64,000 nt of DNA, from positions 1-64,000 of the forward strand of contig CAUYUJ010004024.1 of NCBI GenBank assembly GCA_963575745.1, in the 5' to 3' direction. The translations under genes were made by a program, and so were the position numbers. Source of the stretch: Prorocentrum cordatum (taxonomy: Eukaryota > Sar > Dinophyceae > Prorocentrales > Prorocentraceae). The notes beneath the pieces are model-generated. The model worked only from the letters and a program-made list of their open reading frames with translations, was not told the DNA's origin and searched no databases. Every line of letters starts with the position of its first letter. Position 1 is the stretch's first letter. This document shows positions 11,443 to 20,572 of this stretch, piece by piece.

Positions 11443-13206
11443 ATGGATTGCTGGCTCCCTGCCGCCCAGTACCTTTGGCAGGGAGCTTTCGCCTATCTCC
11501 TGGGCAGCAACCTGCAGAGGTGCCCACCAGTCCACGTCCCTTCTTGCCCTGCCATACCGAGCTGTGTGTGCCCGCCTTGCCCTGGCTGTCCGACGTGTCC
11601 CGGGGGCTCCCCCGCTCCCGCCACGCCTTCGGCGAACGGCGGGGGCAGCAGCGAGTCGAGACAGCCTTCCTCCGTCTGGTCTGTGGTGCTGGTGATCGAG
11701 GCTCTCCTGCTGGTCCTGGCGCTGGCCTACGGCGCTCTGTCGTGGAACCGTGTCGGGCTGATGTGCTGCCGCCGCAGGGCTGGCCGTGCAAAACGTGGGA
11801 CCAGGTGGAGCCGCACCTCATGGGATGCTCCAGGGAGCGGCTGCGCACTACGAAGGAGAGCAAATGTGGCACCAGCGTCTGTTCCAGGGCGACGGGGGTG
11901 GACCCGACTAGAGAGAGTCTCCGAGTGGATGGTGTTCATTTGTGCGGTGGTCAATGACATTTATGAGGAAGGTTGCTCGCGCCAGGGGAGGGACATCGCT
12001 GCGGCGAGGTTCACTTCAGACCGTGTTGCTCTTCCTCCTGGCGTCGGTGCCGTCAACTCGTACAGATTCGGATGGAACCGCACGGTGGCGCAGATGCAGC
12101 AGATCGACCAGACTGCGCTGGACTACGGCACCGCCGCCCTGATCGCCGACCGCCTGCGCCTGTGGCTGCCTGTGCCGGGCGGGCCGTTCGCCGCCCCGCT
12201 GACCTTCGGTCCCGCAGGGAGCGTTGGGCCTGGCGCGGGCGCTGGGCTTGCCGCCGAAGGCGCCGCGGCCCCCACGGCCGCTGCGCTGGCCGCCCCAGCG
12301 GTGTGGCCCGCTGGCGCCCTGGCCGTGCCTCGCCCCGCTGGCGGAGCGGCCCCGGGCGGCGCAGCCGCGGCTGGTCCGGGGGCTGCGGCCCCTGCGAGTG
12401 GAGCGGCGGTGCGGGTGCTGATCGAGTCGACCTCGGCGGGCCAGCGCGGTGCAGTTGTGGCCCCGCCCGCTGGCTCGCACCCCCGCGGGGCCGCCAGCTT
12501 GATGCCGCTGGCTGATGGGACGTGGGTGGCCATCCGCTCGATCTCCGAGCCCGCGCAGATCTACGCGGGAAGGGAGGCCACTTCCCACGCCAGGCTGATG
12601 TGGAGCATCGTCGCGAACCCAGCGGCTCTGATCGGCAGGCTCTCGAAGCAGTGGCGCGGTACTGTGGCCTACTTCACAGTGGAGTCGTTCGTGGACAGGC
12701 ACTGTCCTGGCCCCCGCATGTGTCTCCGGTGCTGTCAGTTCATAGACCGACGCCAGGGCGGTCCGCTCGACCGCCTCAGGTTCTGGAGGCTCGCCCCTGG
12801 GCTGTCGACCGAGGACTACGGAGGCGGCGACTACGAGGCCAACGCGCGGGCCATCTACACCCTCTCCTCCCGGGGCGGCCTCGACGCGCCGAACCCGACG
12901 GATGTAGAGCAGATGTTCAGGACGTGCTTGACGTATGAGTGCGTGTACGACGTGGACCGAGACTCTCACCTCAGCGCGCTCCCTGTCGGAGACGGAGGCG
13001 ACGAGGGGAACGACAAGAAAAAGGTCCGAGGCCGTGGACATGGCGGTGGGCGCCAGGTCCTGCTGAGCTTCGGGTTCACCAACGATGACGCCGCCTTCAC
13101 AGGTCTCCATCGAGGCCCTGGGGAGAGCATGATCTGCCCCTTGCTCCTCGAGCACGTGGCGAAGGAGGTGGAGATGGACGCTTCGGTGCGGAAGCGAGTT
13201 CGCTAG
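11443..13206 (+). CDS. Retroelement ORF1 protein with membrane segment
   Basis: An open frame of 587 codons from ATG 11443, the first ATG after A1. The N-terminus has a Cys/Pro-rich stretch (CPPCPGCPTCPGGSPAP), then one hydrophobic helix at about residues 76-98 (VVLVIEALLLVLALAYGALS) followed by basic residues, so a single-pass membrane anchor is likely. A long Ala/Pro/Gly linker lies near residues 260-340. The C-terminal third (WVAIRSISEPAQIY onward) is globular, with FVDRHCPGPRMCLRCCQFID. Similar Cys-rich, membrane-anchored N-termini occur in dinoflagellate retroelement polyproteins as I remember them. The role, perhaps particle or membrane association, is inferred. It stops at TAG 13204-13206. 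Confidence 0.65.
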   Translation: MDCWLPAAQYLWQGAFAYLLGSNLQRCPPVHVPSCPAIPSCVCPPCPGCPTCPGGSPAPATPSANGGGSSESRQPSSVWSVVLVIEALLLVLALAYGALSWNRVGLMCCRRRAGRAKRGTRWSRTSWDAPGSGCALRRRANVAPASVPGRRGWTRLERVSEWMVFICAVVNDIYEEGCSRQGRDIAAARFTSDRVALPPGVGAVNSYRFGWNRTVAQMQQIDQTALDYGTAALIADRLRLWLPVPGGPFAAPLTFGPAGSVGPGAGAGLAAEGAAAPTAAALAAPAVWPAGALAVPRPAGGAAPGGAAAAGPGAAAPASGAAVRVLIESTSAGQRGAVVAPPAGSHPRGAASLMPLADGTWVAIRSISEPAQIYAGREATSHARLMWSIVANPAALIGRLSKQWRGTVAYFTVESFVDRHCPGPRMCLRCCQFIDRRQGGPLDRLRFWRLAPGLSTEDYGGGDYEANARAIYTLSSRGGLDAPNPTDVEQMFRTCLTYECVYDVDRDSHLSALPVGDGGDEGNDKKKVRGRGHGGGRQVLLSFGFTNDDAAFTGLHRGPGESMICPLLLEHVAKEVEMDASVRKRVR

Positions 13207-13445
13207 GCCCGCGAGGAGCCGCGGGCCTTGCAGTCATGACGGACCCACGACCACGTGTGCCGCTTCCTCCCGGCGGTGCACGCGTTTTCGGAGGGGGTCC
13301 CAGCGGCGGTGGCCCGCCGCTTGCTGGTGACTTGTACTCGTTGGGCGATCGTGCTGGGCGACAGCGTGATCTATTTCCACTGCCAGGGCCCTGTCAACAG
13401 CATCGGGCAACTTAGGAGGCGCAGGGCATCGCTTGTTCACGTTCG

Positions 13446-15590
13446 GTGGCGCGTCGGGTTCTCCGCAAGGGCCACGCCAACTCGATGGAGGGCGAGATCG
13501 TTCGGACCCTCAACGAGCTGTACCTTGGCCAGCCCTGGCACCCCGTCAGCCACCCTCAGTCCATCACTGCGGGCCAGCGGCAGGCCCTGGACAACATTCG
13601 AGACACAGTCCGACGGTTCGGCGCGCCCCCAGAGGGATTGACTGGCTCAGGAGCCCTTGAGGAGCTCCGAGTTCTCAGCGACTACGCTGGCGAGAGCGCC
13701 ACAGTCGCTCCGCTCGACTTTGATAATATCAATAGTCTCTCGCTTCCATACGAGGGTTTCAAGCCTGTGCCGCTTGACGCGCTGGGAGGGGATGCTGGCC
13801 GAAAGATAGTCGAGCGGCTTCATGGCATGATGTTGCCCCAGTCTGAGGGTCGCGCTCGGATCGAGTCTGAGGGCCCCCGAAAGCTCGACACCGACCCGGC
13901 GTTGAGGGGCCCCAAGCTGTATGTCCAGCTGCTGCGGATCCTCGAGCGTCGGAATCTTCTCGACTTCTACAAGGACAAGCGCTGCAACGTAGGTGTCTTC
14001 TTCGTTTACAAGAAGTCGGGGAAGCTGCGGCTCATCCTGGACGGCAGGCACGCATCTCTGCACTTCCAGGTCCCCGACAAGGTCGCTCTAGCGTCGGGTG
14101 CGACCTTCGCCGGCCTCCACGTGGACGGGGGCAAGCCCATTGCGGTGGCGGATGTCGACCTGGCGGACGCGTTCTACACGATGCTGTTGCCGCCGAAGTT
14201 CAGGAGGTACTTCGCGCTACCTGGCTGTCGCGCTGGGCTGCTGGGCCTCGAGAGCACCGCGGACGGGCGGCGCCTGGCGGGAACCGACCTGGTGTACCCG
14301 TGCTTCAGGTGCCCCCCGATGGGCTGCCCCTTCAGGCTCTGGATCTGCCAGACGATGCTGGAGGGGATGGCTCTGTTGGTGCCCCAGCTCTCCCTCGCGA
14401 ACCGCTTCGTGGACCGCCGACCTGTGCCGCTGGTGTCCGAGGGTATGATGCATGCCGAGTACGTGGGCAGTGCGATCAGCCTCTCTACGGACTTGGAGAC
14501 GGCGATCGCCGCTGCGTCGGCCGTGGACTCGAACCATCGTGCAGCGGGCCCCCCTACTCACGGAGTCGAGAGCAGCTTTGGCGCCGTGGCACCGGGCTGG
14601 CAGTTCGACGAGAAGTTCCCGATCATCGGGCTGAACCCAGCGCTCCGCTGGAAGCTGCGGTTGGCCTTCCTGGAGCTGTGTCGGAGGGGATATGCCTCGG
14701 GCAAGACGATCTCGCGCGTGGTGTCCCATTCCACCTCGCGGGGTTGATTCGCCGAGAGCTTTTGGCCGCTCTCAACTCGCTGTGCGCTTTTTCTGCCCAG
14801 TATGGAGGCCGCGCGGCGCGGCTGTGGCCCTCTTGCCTCCGCGAGCTTCGTTGGTGCGCCAGCCTGGTCGTGTTCTGTTTCCGGGACGCTAGCGCCCCTT
14901 TCGACAGCACGCTCACGATGGTTGACTCATCGTGGTGGGGAGTCGGAGTCACTCAGAAAAAGTCGTCTGCCCCAGTCGCCCGTGAGCTCTCCGAGTAAAA
15001 TGAGAGATGGAGATTCAGTGCTCATCAGGAGTCCGAGGTGTCGCATCGGTCCCACGCCTTCAAGTCGGCGACCTCCGCCGACCCCTTCACCCCAGAGTCG
15101 GTATTCACAATCGACTGCTCCGGGAACCCGAAGGCCCCGATCAAGGGGCCCCTGGAGGCGCCCGTAGAAGAGCCCGTCAAGGAGTCCGCGATGAAGGGGG
15201 TGCACACGGAGGAGGAGATGGTCAATGACATCGAGGAGGAGGAGGAGTTCCCCGAAATCCAATACGACGTCTGGGCGAAAGGCTGGGTCCCCGTGGTGTC
15301 TCATCGCTGGAGTCGTTCAGAGCATCAGGTTGTCTTGGAGGCCCGCGGCATGGTCGTGGCCGTCCGTCATGTCCTTCGACGTATCTCATCATTCAACCGA
15401 TGCCATCTCTGCTTGGGCGACTGTTTGGGAGCCACCCTGGCCGCCACCAAAGGACGTTCGTCGCGGCGGGAGATGGGCCGCGCGCGCCGGCAGCTGGCGC
15501 CCCTTTCGCTGGCTAGCGGCGCTGCATTCTTCTGGCGCCGGGTCCCCTCGGAGAGGAACTCGGCTGACCGCGCCTCCAGGAACCTGCCGG
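13446..15590 (+). pseudogene. Reverse transcriptase plus RNase H, frameshifted
   Basis: The RT frame runs to TGA at 14745-14747. It shows VFFVYKKSGKLRLILDGRH (about 14000-14055), motif A DVDLADAFY (14149-14175) and motif B PPMGCPFRLW (about 14320). Motif C reads EYVGSA (14457-14474) where the family has a YVDN/YVDD-type box, so the catalytic aspartate is glycine. The text continues in another frame (LIRRELLAALNSL) to VDSSWWGVGV (about 14930), the RNase H start. RNase H resumes in the same phase after a stop with LEARGMVVAVRHVLRR (about 15334), GDCLGATLAATKGRSS and VPSERNSADRAS (about 15540-15580). At least one frameshift, a stop and a lost metal ligand make this an inactive copy. Confidence 0.8.
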
Positions 15591-15879
15591 GCGTGGGCTA
15601 CGCGGCCGCGGCGGCCGACCCCTGCTGCCTCGGCGCTGCCGCTGGCCACCCCAGCCCTGCGAGCGGGCACGGAGGGCCCGCTGGCGAGAGCTGGGCTGAC
15701 ATCGGGCCCCCGCCCGGCCTCGAAGAGGAGGCTTGCTGGCCTTCTGTCTGGGCGAGCCCCCGCGGCGGCAGCCGCGAGCCCGGCGGGGCTTTGGGAGCGG
15801 GCAGCCGAGTCGCTGGACCGCCCGGGGCGGGCGAGCCGCCGCCGGGCGAGGCAGCCCCGTGGCGGGGGCTGGCGGGATC

Positions 15880-16472
15880 AGCTCCAGCGGTCGTTCCTCG
15901 AGCTGAGGGCCGTGAAGGACAGGGCCGTCTGGAGCTGCCAGATCCGATGCCGAGCTTTCCTGACTTGGTCGACGAAGGTGCGCCTGTCGGTGGCGATTTC
16001 ACAACATCTGGGCATGTACTCGATCCTGCGGTTCCCCGCGGAGCTCAGGGCGATGTCGAAGGCCTTGGGCTGCGACACCAGTCTCCAGGTGGACAACCCA
16101 GAGTTCAGCGGGGTCGACCAGCTGCTGGACTGCCTCGTGGGAAGACGCGCGGTCGACGCGCTCCCGTTCTACGTGGACATGAGGTCCTGGGTGCGGGCGC
16201 TCCTGCAGGCGAGCGCCGCCCTCGGACTGGGCGTCCTCGGCCCCCCAATGCCGCATCAGCTGCGCCACGGGGGGGTCAGCCCCGAGTGTCCGACGAACAC
16301 CTGGACGTTCGGCAACATCAAGAAGCGCAGGCATTGGGAGGTCGTCAGGAGCCTCCTGCAGTACGCGAGGGTCGGTCAAGTTCAAGTGGTGCTGTGGCGT
16401 CTGCAGCCCGTCCTACAGTCTCTGGCCCACGGTTGCGTCGTGACCATTGGAGGCACCCTATGCAGAATCTGA
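15880..16472 (+). pseudogene. Tyrosine recombinase remnant of element 1
   Basis: The frame contains a core-binding-like helix region (LRAVKDRAVWSCQIRCRAFL, about 15900-15960) and a catalytic C-terminus with HQLRHGGVS (about 16255), IKKRRHWEVV and LLQYARVG (about 16350-16375). The HxxRH box and the downstream Tyr fit family boxes II and III. The part between is short and no box I Arg is evident, so an internal deletion is likely. In DIRS-class elements this enzyme replaces integrase. The frame overlaps the start of the next ORF by 26 bp. Confidence 0.7.
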
Positions 16473-17145
16473 GCTCCTGGGCCCACCTGACCGACTCGAA
16501 AGTGCACCTGGAGGTCTTCAGGGGTCCGGGAACTGGTCCCGGGCGCTGCGGCGGAGCATGACTTCTCGCTTAGCGCCGCGGGTCTTCGAGCTGGACGTGG
16601 ACCATGAGCCCACCCTCGGTGACCTCAGCCGACGGCGAGCCCAGCGCGCGGTGCGCGGGTGGCTCCGTGGTGGCCTGCTGCAGGGCGTCTGGCTTGGGAT
16701 GCCCTGCAGCTCGTGGTCCGGGGCGCGGAATCGTCCCAACGGGCCACCACCCTTGCGGGGCGCCGCCCACCTGCTTGCCCTGCCCCACCTGTCGTCGGCT
16801 GACTCCTTCAAAATCGAGGCGGGTGACAGGTTATCGCAGTTCTCTTTCAGTCTCTTTTTGGATTGTGCCAGGCGCGGAGTCCCCGCAGCAATCGAGAACC
16901 CTTCCACCTCGCGGGTCTGGCAGACCCGCTGGGCCCAGCATGCTGCGCGCCAGCCAGGGGTTAAGACTGTGGAGTTGGATTTCCGCGCCTTCGGCACAGC
17001 TTGGAGGAAGAGAACCCGTGTGATATATGCTCATCTCAGCTTTGACTCGACCAGCTCTTGCGAGTGCACAGGGCGTGGCCTTTGTTCTTTCACGCACCGT
17101 CCACGCCGAGCTCTGGAAGGCAAGACGCCTTCCGGAGCTTTCTGA
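16447..17145 (+). CDS. Methyltransferase-like ORF of element 1
   Basis: A 232-residue open frame overlapping the recombinase frame. It has FELDVDHEPTLGDL (about 16590), GVWLGMPCSSWSGARN (about 16690-16735), PPPLRG, AIENPSTSRVW (about 16890-16920), DFRAFGTAWRKRTR (about 16980) and a Cys-rich end. A PCxxxS loop followed by an ENP box resembles C5-cytosine methyltransferase motifs IV and VI. An equivalent domain is common in dinoflagellate retroelements as I recall them, and capture of cytosine methyltransferases by retrotransposons has been reported in dinoflagellates. Motif I (SAM binding) is not clear here. Activity is unproven; it could be a degenerate Rossmann domain with another role. Confidence 0.6.
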   Translation: MEAPYAESELLGPPDRLESAPGGLQGSGNWSRALRRSMTSRLAPRVFELDVDHEPTLGDLSRRRAQRAVRGWLRGGLLQGVWLGMPCSSWSGARNRPNGPPPLRGAAHLLALPHLSSADSFKIEAGDRLSQFSFSLFLDCARRGVPAAIENPSTSRVWQTRWAQHAARQPGVKTVELDFRAFGTAWRKRTRVIYAHLSFDSTSSCECTGRGLCSFTHRPRRALEGKTPSGAF

Positions 17146-17286
17146 GCCAAGATTGCCGAGCCATACCCGCCCAGCTTGTCCAGTGCCCTTGCCAGAGCCT
17201 ATCGTGAAGCTAGATTGTCATCCACGCACCAAGCCTTGGTGCGATTGGCGGCCTAGGGCCAGTTAGATCTTCGGAGAGATGTTTCG

Positions 17287-17418
17287 AGGTCGCTGTTGTT
17301 TTGTCCTGGCCTCCCGCGTCTGTGCTCGACGCGGATGGATGGTGCACGCTGGCTGGACAACGTTTGCGAACAGACACTTTCGAGATGCTGGCCTGGATAT
17401 AGAGCGGGGTCGAGGATA
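17287..17418 (+). repeat. Split direct repeat B1 of element 1
   Basis: Begins AGGTCGCTGTTGTTTTGTCC and ends GCGGGGTCGAGGATA. B2 is the same sequence apart from a 9 bp deletion after CCTGGCCT and a few substitutions. A2 follows after 13 bp. Confidence 0.9.
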
Positions 17419-17431
17419 TCCCATGCGTGTA

Positions 17432-17501
17432 TGTCTTTCCTCATCTCGTCACGAGTCCAGGCCGTCGATGTTAGATCGCTTCCGTGGGCTTTTGGGCTCA
17501 A
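17432..17501 (+). repeat. Split direct repeat A2 of element 1
   Basis: Nearly identical to A1 (CTCATCTCG for CTCATCCCG and GGGCTTTT for GGGTTTTT). Confidence 0.9.
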
Positions 17502-17553
17502 CCCTGCCCACCCACCCTTGAGCCTTGTAAAGAGATGCTCCGTCTGTCGCAGG

Positions 17554-17676
17554 AGGTCGCTGTTGTTTTGTCCTGGCCTGTGCTCGACGCGGATGGATGG
17601 TGCACTCTGGCTGGACAACGTTTGCGAACAGACACTGTCGAGATGCTGGCCTGGAAATAGAGCGGGGTCGAGGATA
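17554..17676 (+). repeat. Split direct repeat B2, right end of element 1
   Basis: Matches B1 over its whole length with one 9 bp gap. The CACACATATGTATATA microsatellite follows directly, which marks the element's right border. Confidence 0.9.
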
Positions 17677-17691
17677 CACACATATGTATAT

Positions 17692-17723
<32 letters not shown>

Positions 17724-17752
17724 GCTCACACCCCCTCCCAAGATCTACCTTT
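17677..17752. repeat. (TA)n plus conserved CCCAAGATCTACCTTT end
   Basis: A (TA)n run is followed by TGCTCACACCCCCTCCCAAG and ATCTACCTTTCCC. The reverse complement of this junction recurs at 28020-28100, which suggests the end of a dispersed element with a (TA)n terminus. Confidence 0.7.
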
Positions 17753-17957
17753 CCCGTGCCCTGTTCCAGTCATCCCCTCCTCCTCATCTTCCCTTCTTCA
17801 TCATTTTCTTACTTCCCCTCCGTTGTCCCCCCTCCTCATCGTTCCCACTTGCGTCGTTTGCCCGTGGCGAATAATGGAGCACAAGTGAAAACCATCTATT
17901 GCACGGGGTATTTGAAGTTACCAGCGCCCCCGAACTACAGCTGACGGAAGAGAAGAA
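17753..17957. other. Pyrimidine-rich spacer
   Basis: CT-rich DNA (CCCCTCCTCCTCATCTTCCC type), no gene seen. Confidence 0.5.
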
Positions 17958-18255
17958 GGGGCGTAACGCTCCAGATCACCTTGGGGCGAAATGCTCCAGC
18001 CAGATGCGGGGCGAAATGCTCCAGGGGGCGGAATGCTCCAAATCACGTAGGGGCGAAATGCTCCAGCCAGATACGGGGCGAAATGCTCCAAGGGGCGTAA
18101 TGCTCCAGATCACGTGGGGGCGAAATGCTCCAGATCACGCGGGGGCGAGATGCTCCAGCCAGATACGGGGCGAAATGCTCCAGGGGGCGTAAAGCTCACA
18201 CCAGTCGGAGGCAAAACAATTCCAGGCCAACGAGAGACGAAATGCTCCAGGGGAG
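17958..18255. repeat. GGGGCGAAATGCTCCAG repeats
   Basis: About twelve copies of GGGGCGAAATGCTCCAG or GGGCGTAATGCTCCAG, spaced by short CCAGATACG or ATCACGTGG pieces. The array lies upstream of the phosphatase gene, ahead of a CT-rich stretch (18270-18390). Confidence 0.85.
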
Positions 18256-18482
18256 CGCAGCAATACTGTTTGATCCTTATCTTGGTCCTCCTCCACTTCC
18301 GCGGTTCGTCCCTCTGTCCTCCCCCGCCCCCTCTTATTATCCTCCAGTCTCCATCGCTCCCGCCTTCTCGCCCCTCCTTCCTCATCCACACCAACTCCTT
18401 TTGTTTGTTGCAACGCATTCTGGCCCGAGCCTGCCTCGACGCAGAACTCGCGGCGCAGCTTCCACGCGCCCGCGCGGCAGCA

Positions 18483-20357
18483 ATGCCGATGATGCTCCGC
18501 CTCGCCTCCTGGTGCGCCGCCAAAGCGCAACACCCCTTCCTCAACAAGCCCAACGCCGACATGACGGCGGCGGCGGAGCAGTGGGGCGTGGCGTGCGACG
18601 GGGTAAGCGGCGTCGCGCCCCGCTTCAACCCGGAGGACCTTTCCTGGGACCTCCGGAACTGCCTCCGCTTCTTACTCCGCGAGCGGTTCCACTGGGCCTG
18701 TGACAAGCAGGAGTTCGACGCCCAGGTGGTCCGCGAGATCGGCGGGGACGTGCGGAGCATGGCCACGGACGCTCCTGCGGCGTGGGCAGCGAGGCTCCTG
18801 CAGACAAACATAATAGCACACGCACACGCCGACATTAAACAACAAGCATGACAGAAAGCCACAAGCTCACAACAGCAGCCGTGCTTGATGAAAAACAAGT
18901 CGTTACCGCCCTCCCTGTTTTCCTGGCCGCGACACCTTGGATTCTTTCGGCAAAACGGCCACTGCCGCAACCGACGCGTGCATCCCGACCGCCAGAGACC
19001 CGAACGAGAGCCACGAGCTCCATAAAGCAGCCGTAGTTGATGACAAAACACATCGTTACCGCCCTCCTTGTTTTCCTGGCCGCGACACCTTGGATTCCTT
19101 CGGCAAAACGGACCACTGCCGCAACCGACGCGTGCATCTCGACCGCCAGAGACCCGAACGAGAGCCACGAGCTCAATGAAGCAGCCGTGCTTGATGAAAA
19201 AAACATATCGTTACCGCCCCCCTTGTTTTCCTGGCCGCGACACCTTGGATTCCTTCGGCAAAACGGACCACTGCCGCAACCGACGCGTGCATCTCGACCG
19301 CCAGAGACCCGAACGAGAGCCACGAGCTCAATGAAGCAGCCGTGCTTGATGAAAAAACACATCGTTACCGCCCTCCTTGTTTTCCTGGCCGCGACGCCTT
19401 GGATTCCTTCGGCAAAACGGCCACAGCCGCAGCCGACGCGTGCATCTCGACCGCCAGAGACCCGAACGAGAGCCACGATCTCAATAAAGCAGCCGTAGTT
19501 GATGAAAAAACACATCGTCACCGCTCTCCATGTTCTTCAGGTCGCGAGACCCTGGATTCCTTCGGCAGAAAGGCCACTGCCGCAACCGACGCGCGCATCC
19601 CGACCGCCAGGGACCCGAACGAGAGCCACGAGCTCAATGAAGCAGCCGTGATTGATGAAAAAACATATCGTTACCGCCCTCCGTGTTTTTCTGGCCGAAA
19701 GACTCTGGATTCCTTCGACAAAAAAGCAACTGCCGCAGCCGACGCGTGCGTCTCGACCGCCAGAGGCCACCTGCAAACCAAACCAGCAACGCACGCACAC
19801 ACCAAACACAACAACAAAGTAATCACAAGCCGCAACAACATAAAACTGCGAGGCTCCTGCATCTCGCCATCCAGACCACTACGCTGCACGGCTCCACCAC
19901 GGTCGGGTTCTTTTCGGTGGCCGGCACCAAGATGTCCTACTGCCACATTGGGGACGTATCCATCCAGGTGTGGCGCAGGTCGGCCCTCACGGGAAGCTAC
20001 ACGCGCTGCTTCATCACCAGAGACCACCACGTCCGCATCGCCACGGAGTCAGGCGAGGTGATGGGCCCGAAGCAGGTTTCGTTTTTCCCTGGCGTGAACA
20101 GGGCGGGCGACGACTTGGAGCGCTCCGTGGCGCAGGCCGACTACGGCGTTGTCCAATTGAGCAAGGGCGACATCATTATATGCTGTTCCGACGGCATCAC
20201 TGACAACGTCCCGTACGATGCCATGAAGTTCGTGCTCACGCGCGCAGATTCCGACGCGCAGGCCGCGGCCGAGCAGATGATCGAGTGTGCGCAGATGCGC
20301 GGCGCGCCCAAGCCCGACGACATCTCGATCGTAATCGGCGTCGTCGGGGCTGTGTGA
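18483..20357 (+). CDS. PP2C-like (Ptc7-type) protein phosphatase, 2 exons
   Basis: Exon 1 runs from about ATG 18483 to 18793, exon 2 from 19853 to TGA 20355-20357. The joined protein is about 270 residues. WGVACDGVSGVAP matches the GVxDGVGGW segment of Ptc7-like PP2C enzymes; exon 2 has TLHGSTTVGFFSVAG, SYCHIGDVSIQVWR, GDIIICCSDGITDN and a final PDDISIVIGVV, the usual PP2C acidic metal-binding positions. It would remove phosphate from Ser/Thr residues with Mn or Mg. The intron starts GC and ends AG, and 14 nt (GCGAGGCTCCTGCA) occur at both borders in the same codon phase, so any splice point within the repeat gives the same ARLLH junction. The frame is open upstream of 18483, so the start is uncertain and the earlier GED-type metal box is missing or lies in an unseen exon. 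Confidence 0.78.
18845..19775. repeat. 153-bp satellite inside phosphatase intron
   Basis: About six copies of a 153 bp unit, with CCTTGGATTCCTTCGGCAAA recurring at about 18934, 19087, 19240, 19397, 19549 and 19703. Each unit contains CCGCAACCGACGCGTGCAT, CCAGAGACCCGAACGAGAGC and a TTGATGAAAAAACACATCGT end. It fills nearly all of the 1059 bp intron. Several frames are open only because the unit is 51 codons long. Confidence 0.9.
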
Positions 20358-20429
20358 GAGAGCGAAGGCCATGAAGAATGCCTTCCGCACCCTCCTCGTC
20401 GTCCACCTCCTCCACCGCCCTCACCTCCA

Positions 20430-20515
20430 CCTCGCCCTCGTCATCGTCATCGTCGTCGTCGTCGTCGTCGTCCTCCTCCTCCTCCTCCTCCTCCTCCTCG
20501 CCCTCCTCGCCCCCC
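20430..20515. repeat. (GTC)n(CTC)n microsatellite
   Basis: ATCGTCGTCGTC then CTCCTCCTC runs, just 3' of the phosphatase stop and possibly in its 3' UTR. Confidence 0.9.
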
Positions 20516-20533
20516 TCCGCTTCCTCGCCAGCA

Positions 20534-20572
20534 TCCGATCGGCCCAGTGGGCGTACTGGCACGCCAACGAGG
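20534..20572 (+). mobile_element. Fragment of the Merlin-like transposase 3' end
   Basis: Thirty-nine nt (TCCGATCGGCCCAGTGGGCG and on to GCCAACGAGG) match 27015-27053, within the transposase gene, with one difference. It encodes RSAQWAYWHANE. The 153 bp satellite joins it directly at its right edge. Confidence 0.8.

Larger units (their letters stand above)
11350..17676 (+). mobile_element. Tyrosine-recombinase (DIRS/PAT-like) retrotransposon 1
   Basis: A 6.3 kb element bounded by split direct repeats in the order A1 (11350-11419), ORFs, B1 (17287-17418), A2 (17432-17501), B2 (17554-17676). This is the arrangement known for PAT and Ngaro elements, which integrate with a tyrosine recombinase through a circular intermediate. 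The interior encodes a membrane-anchored ORF1, RT, RNase H, a tyrosine recombinase remnant and a methyltransferase-like protein, in that order. Frame changes between domains, a changed RT catalytic box and a shortened recombinase indicate a non-autonomous or dead copy. No target-site duplication is visible, as expected for this class. Confidence 0.82.

Noticed and set aside
14457-14474. RNA editing restoring the RT catalytic box
   Set aside because: A-to-I editing reads A as G, which cannot turn the genomic Gly codon back to Asp; decay is simpler.
11443-17145. Bacterial or viral origin for the recombinase and methyltransferase-like ORFs
   Set aside because: Domain order, split direct repeats and a second copy with the same plan fit a eukaryotic DIRS-class retroelement.
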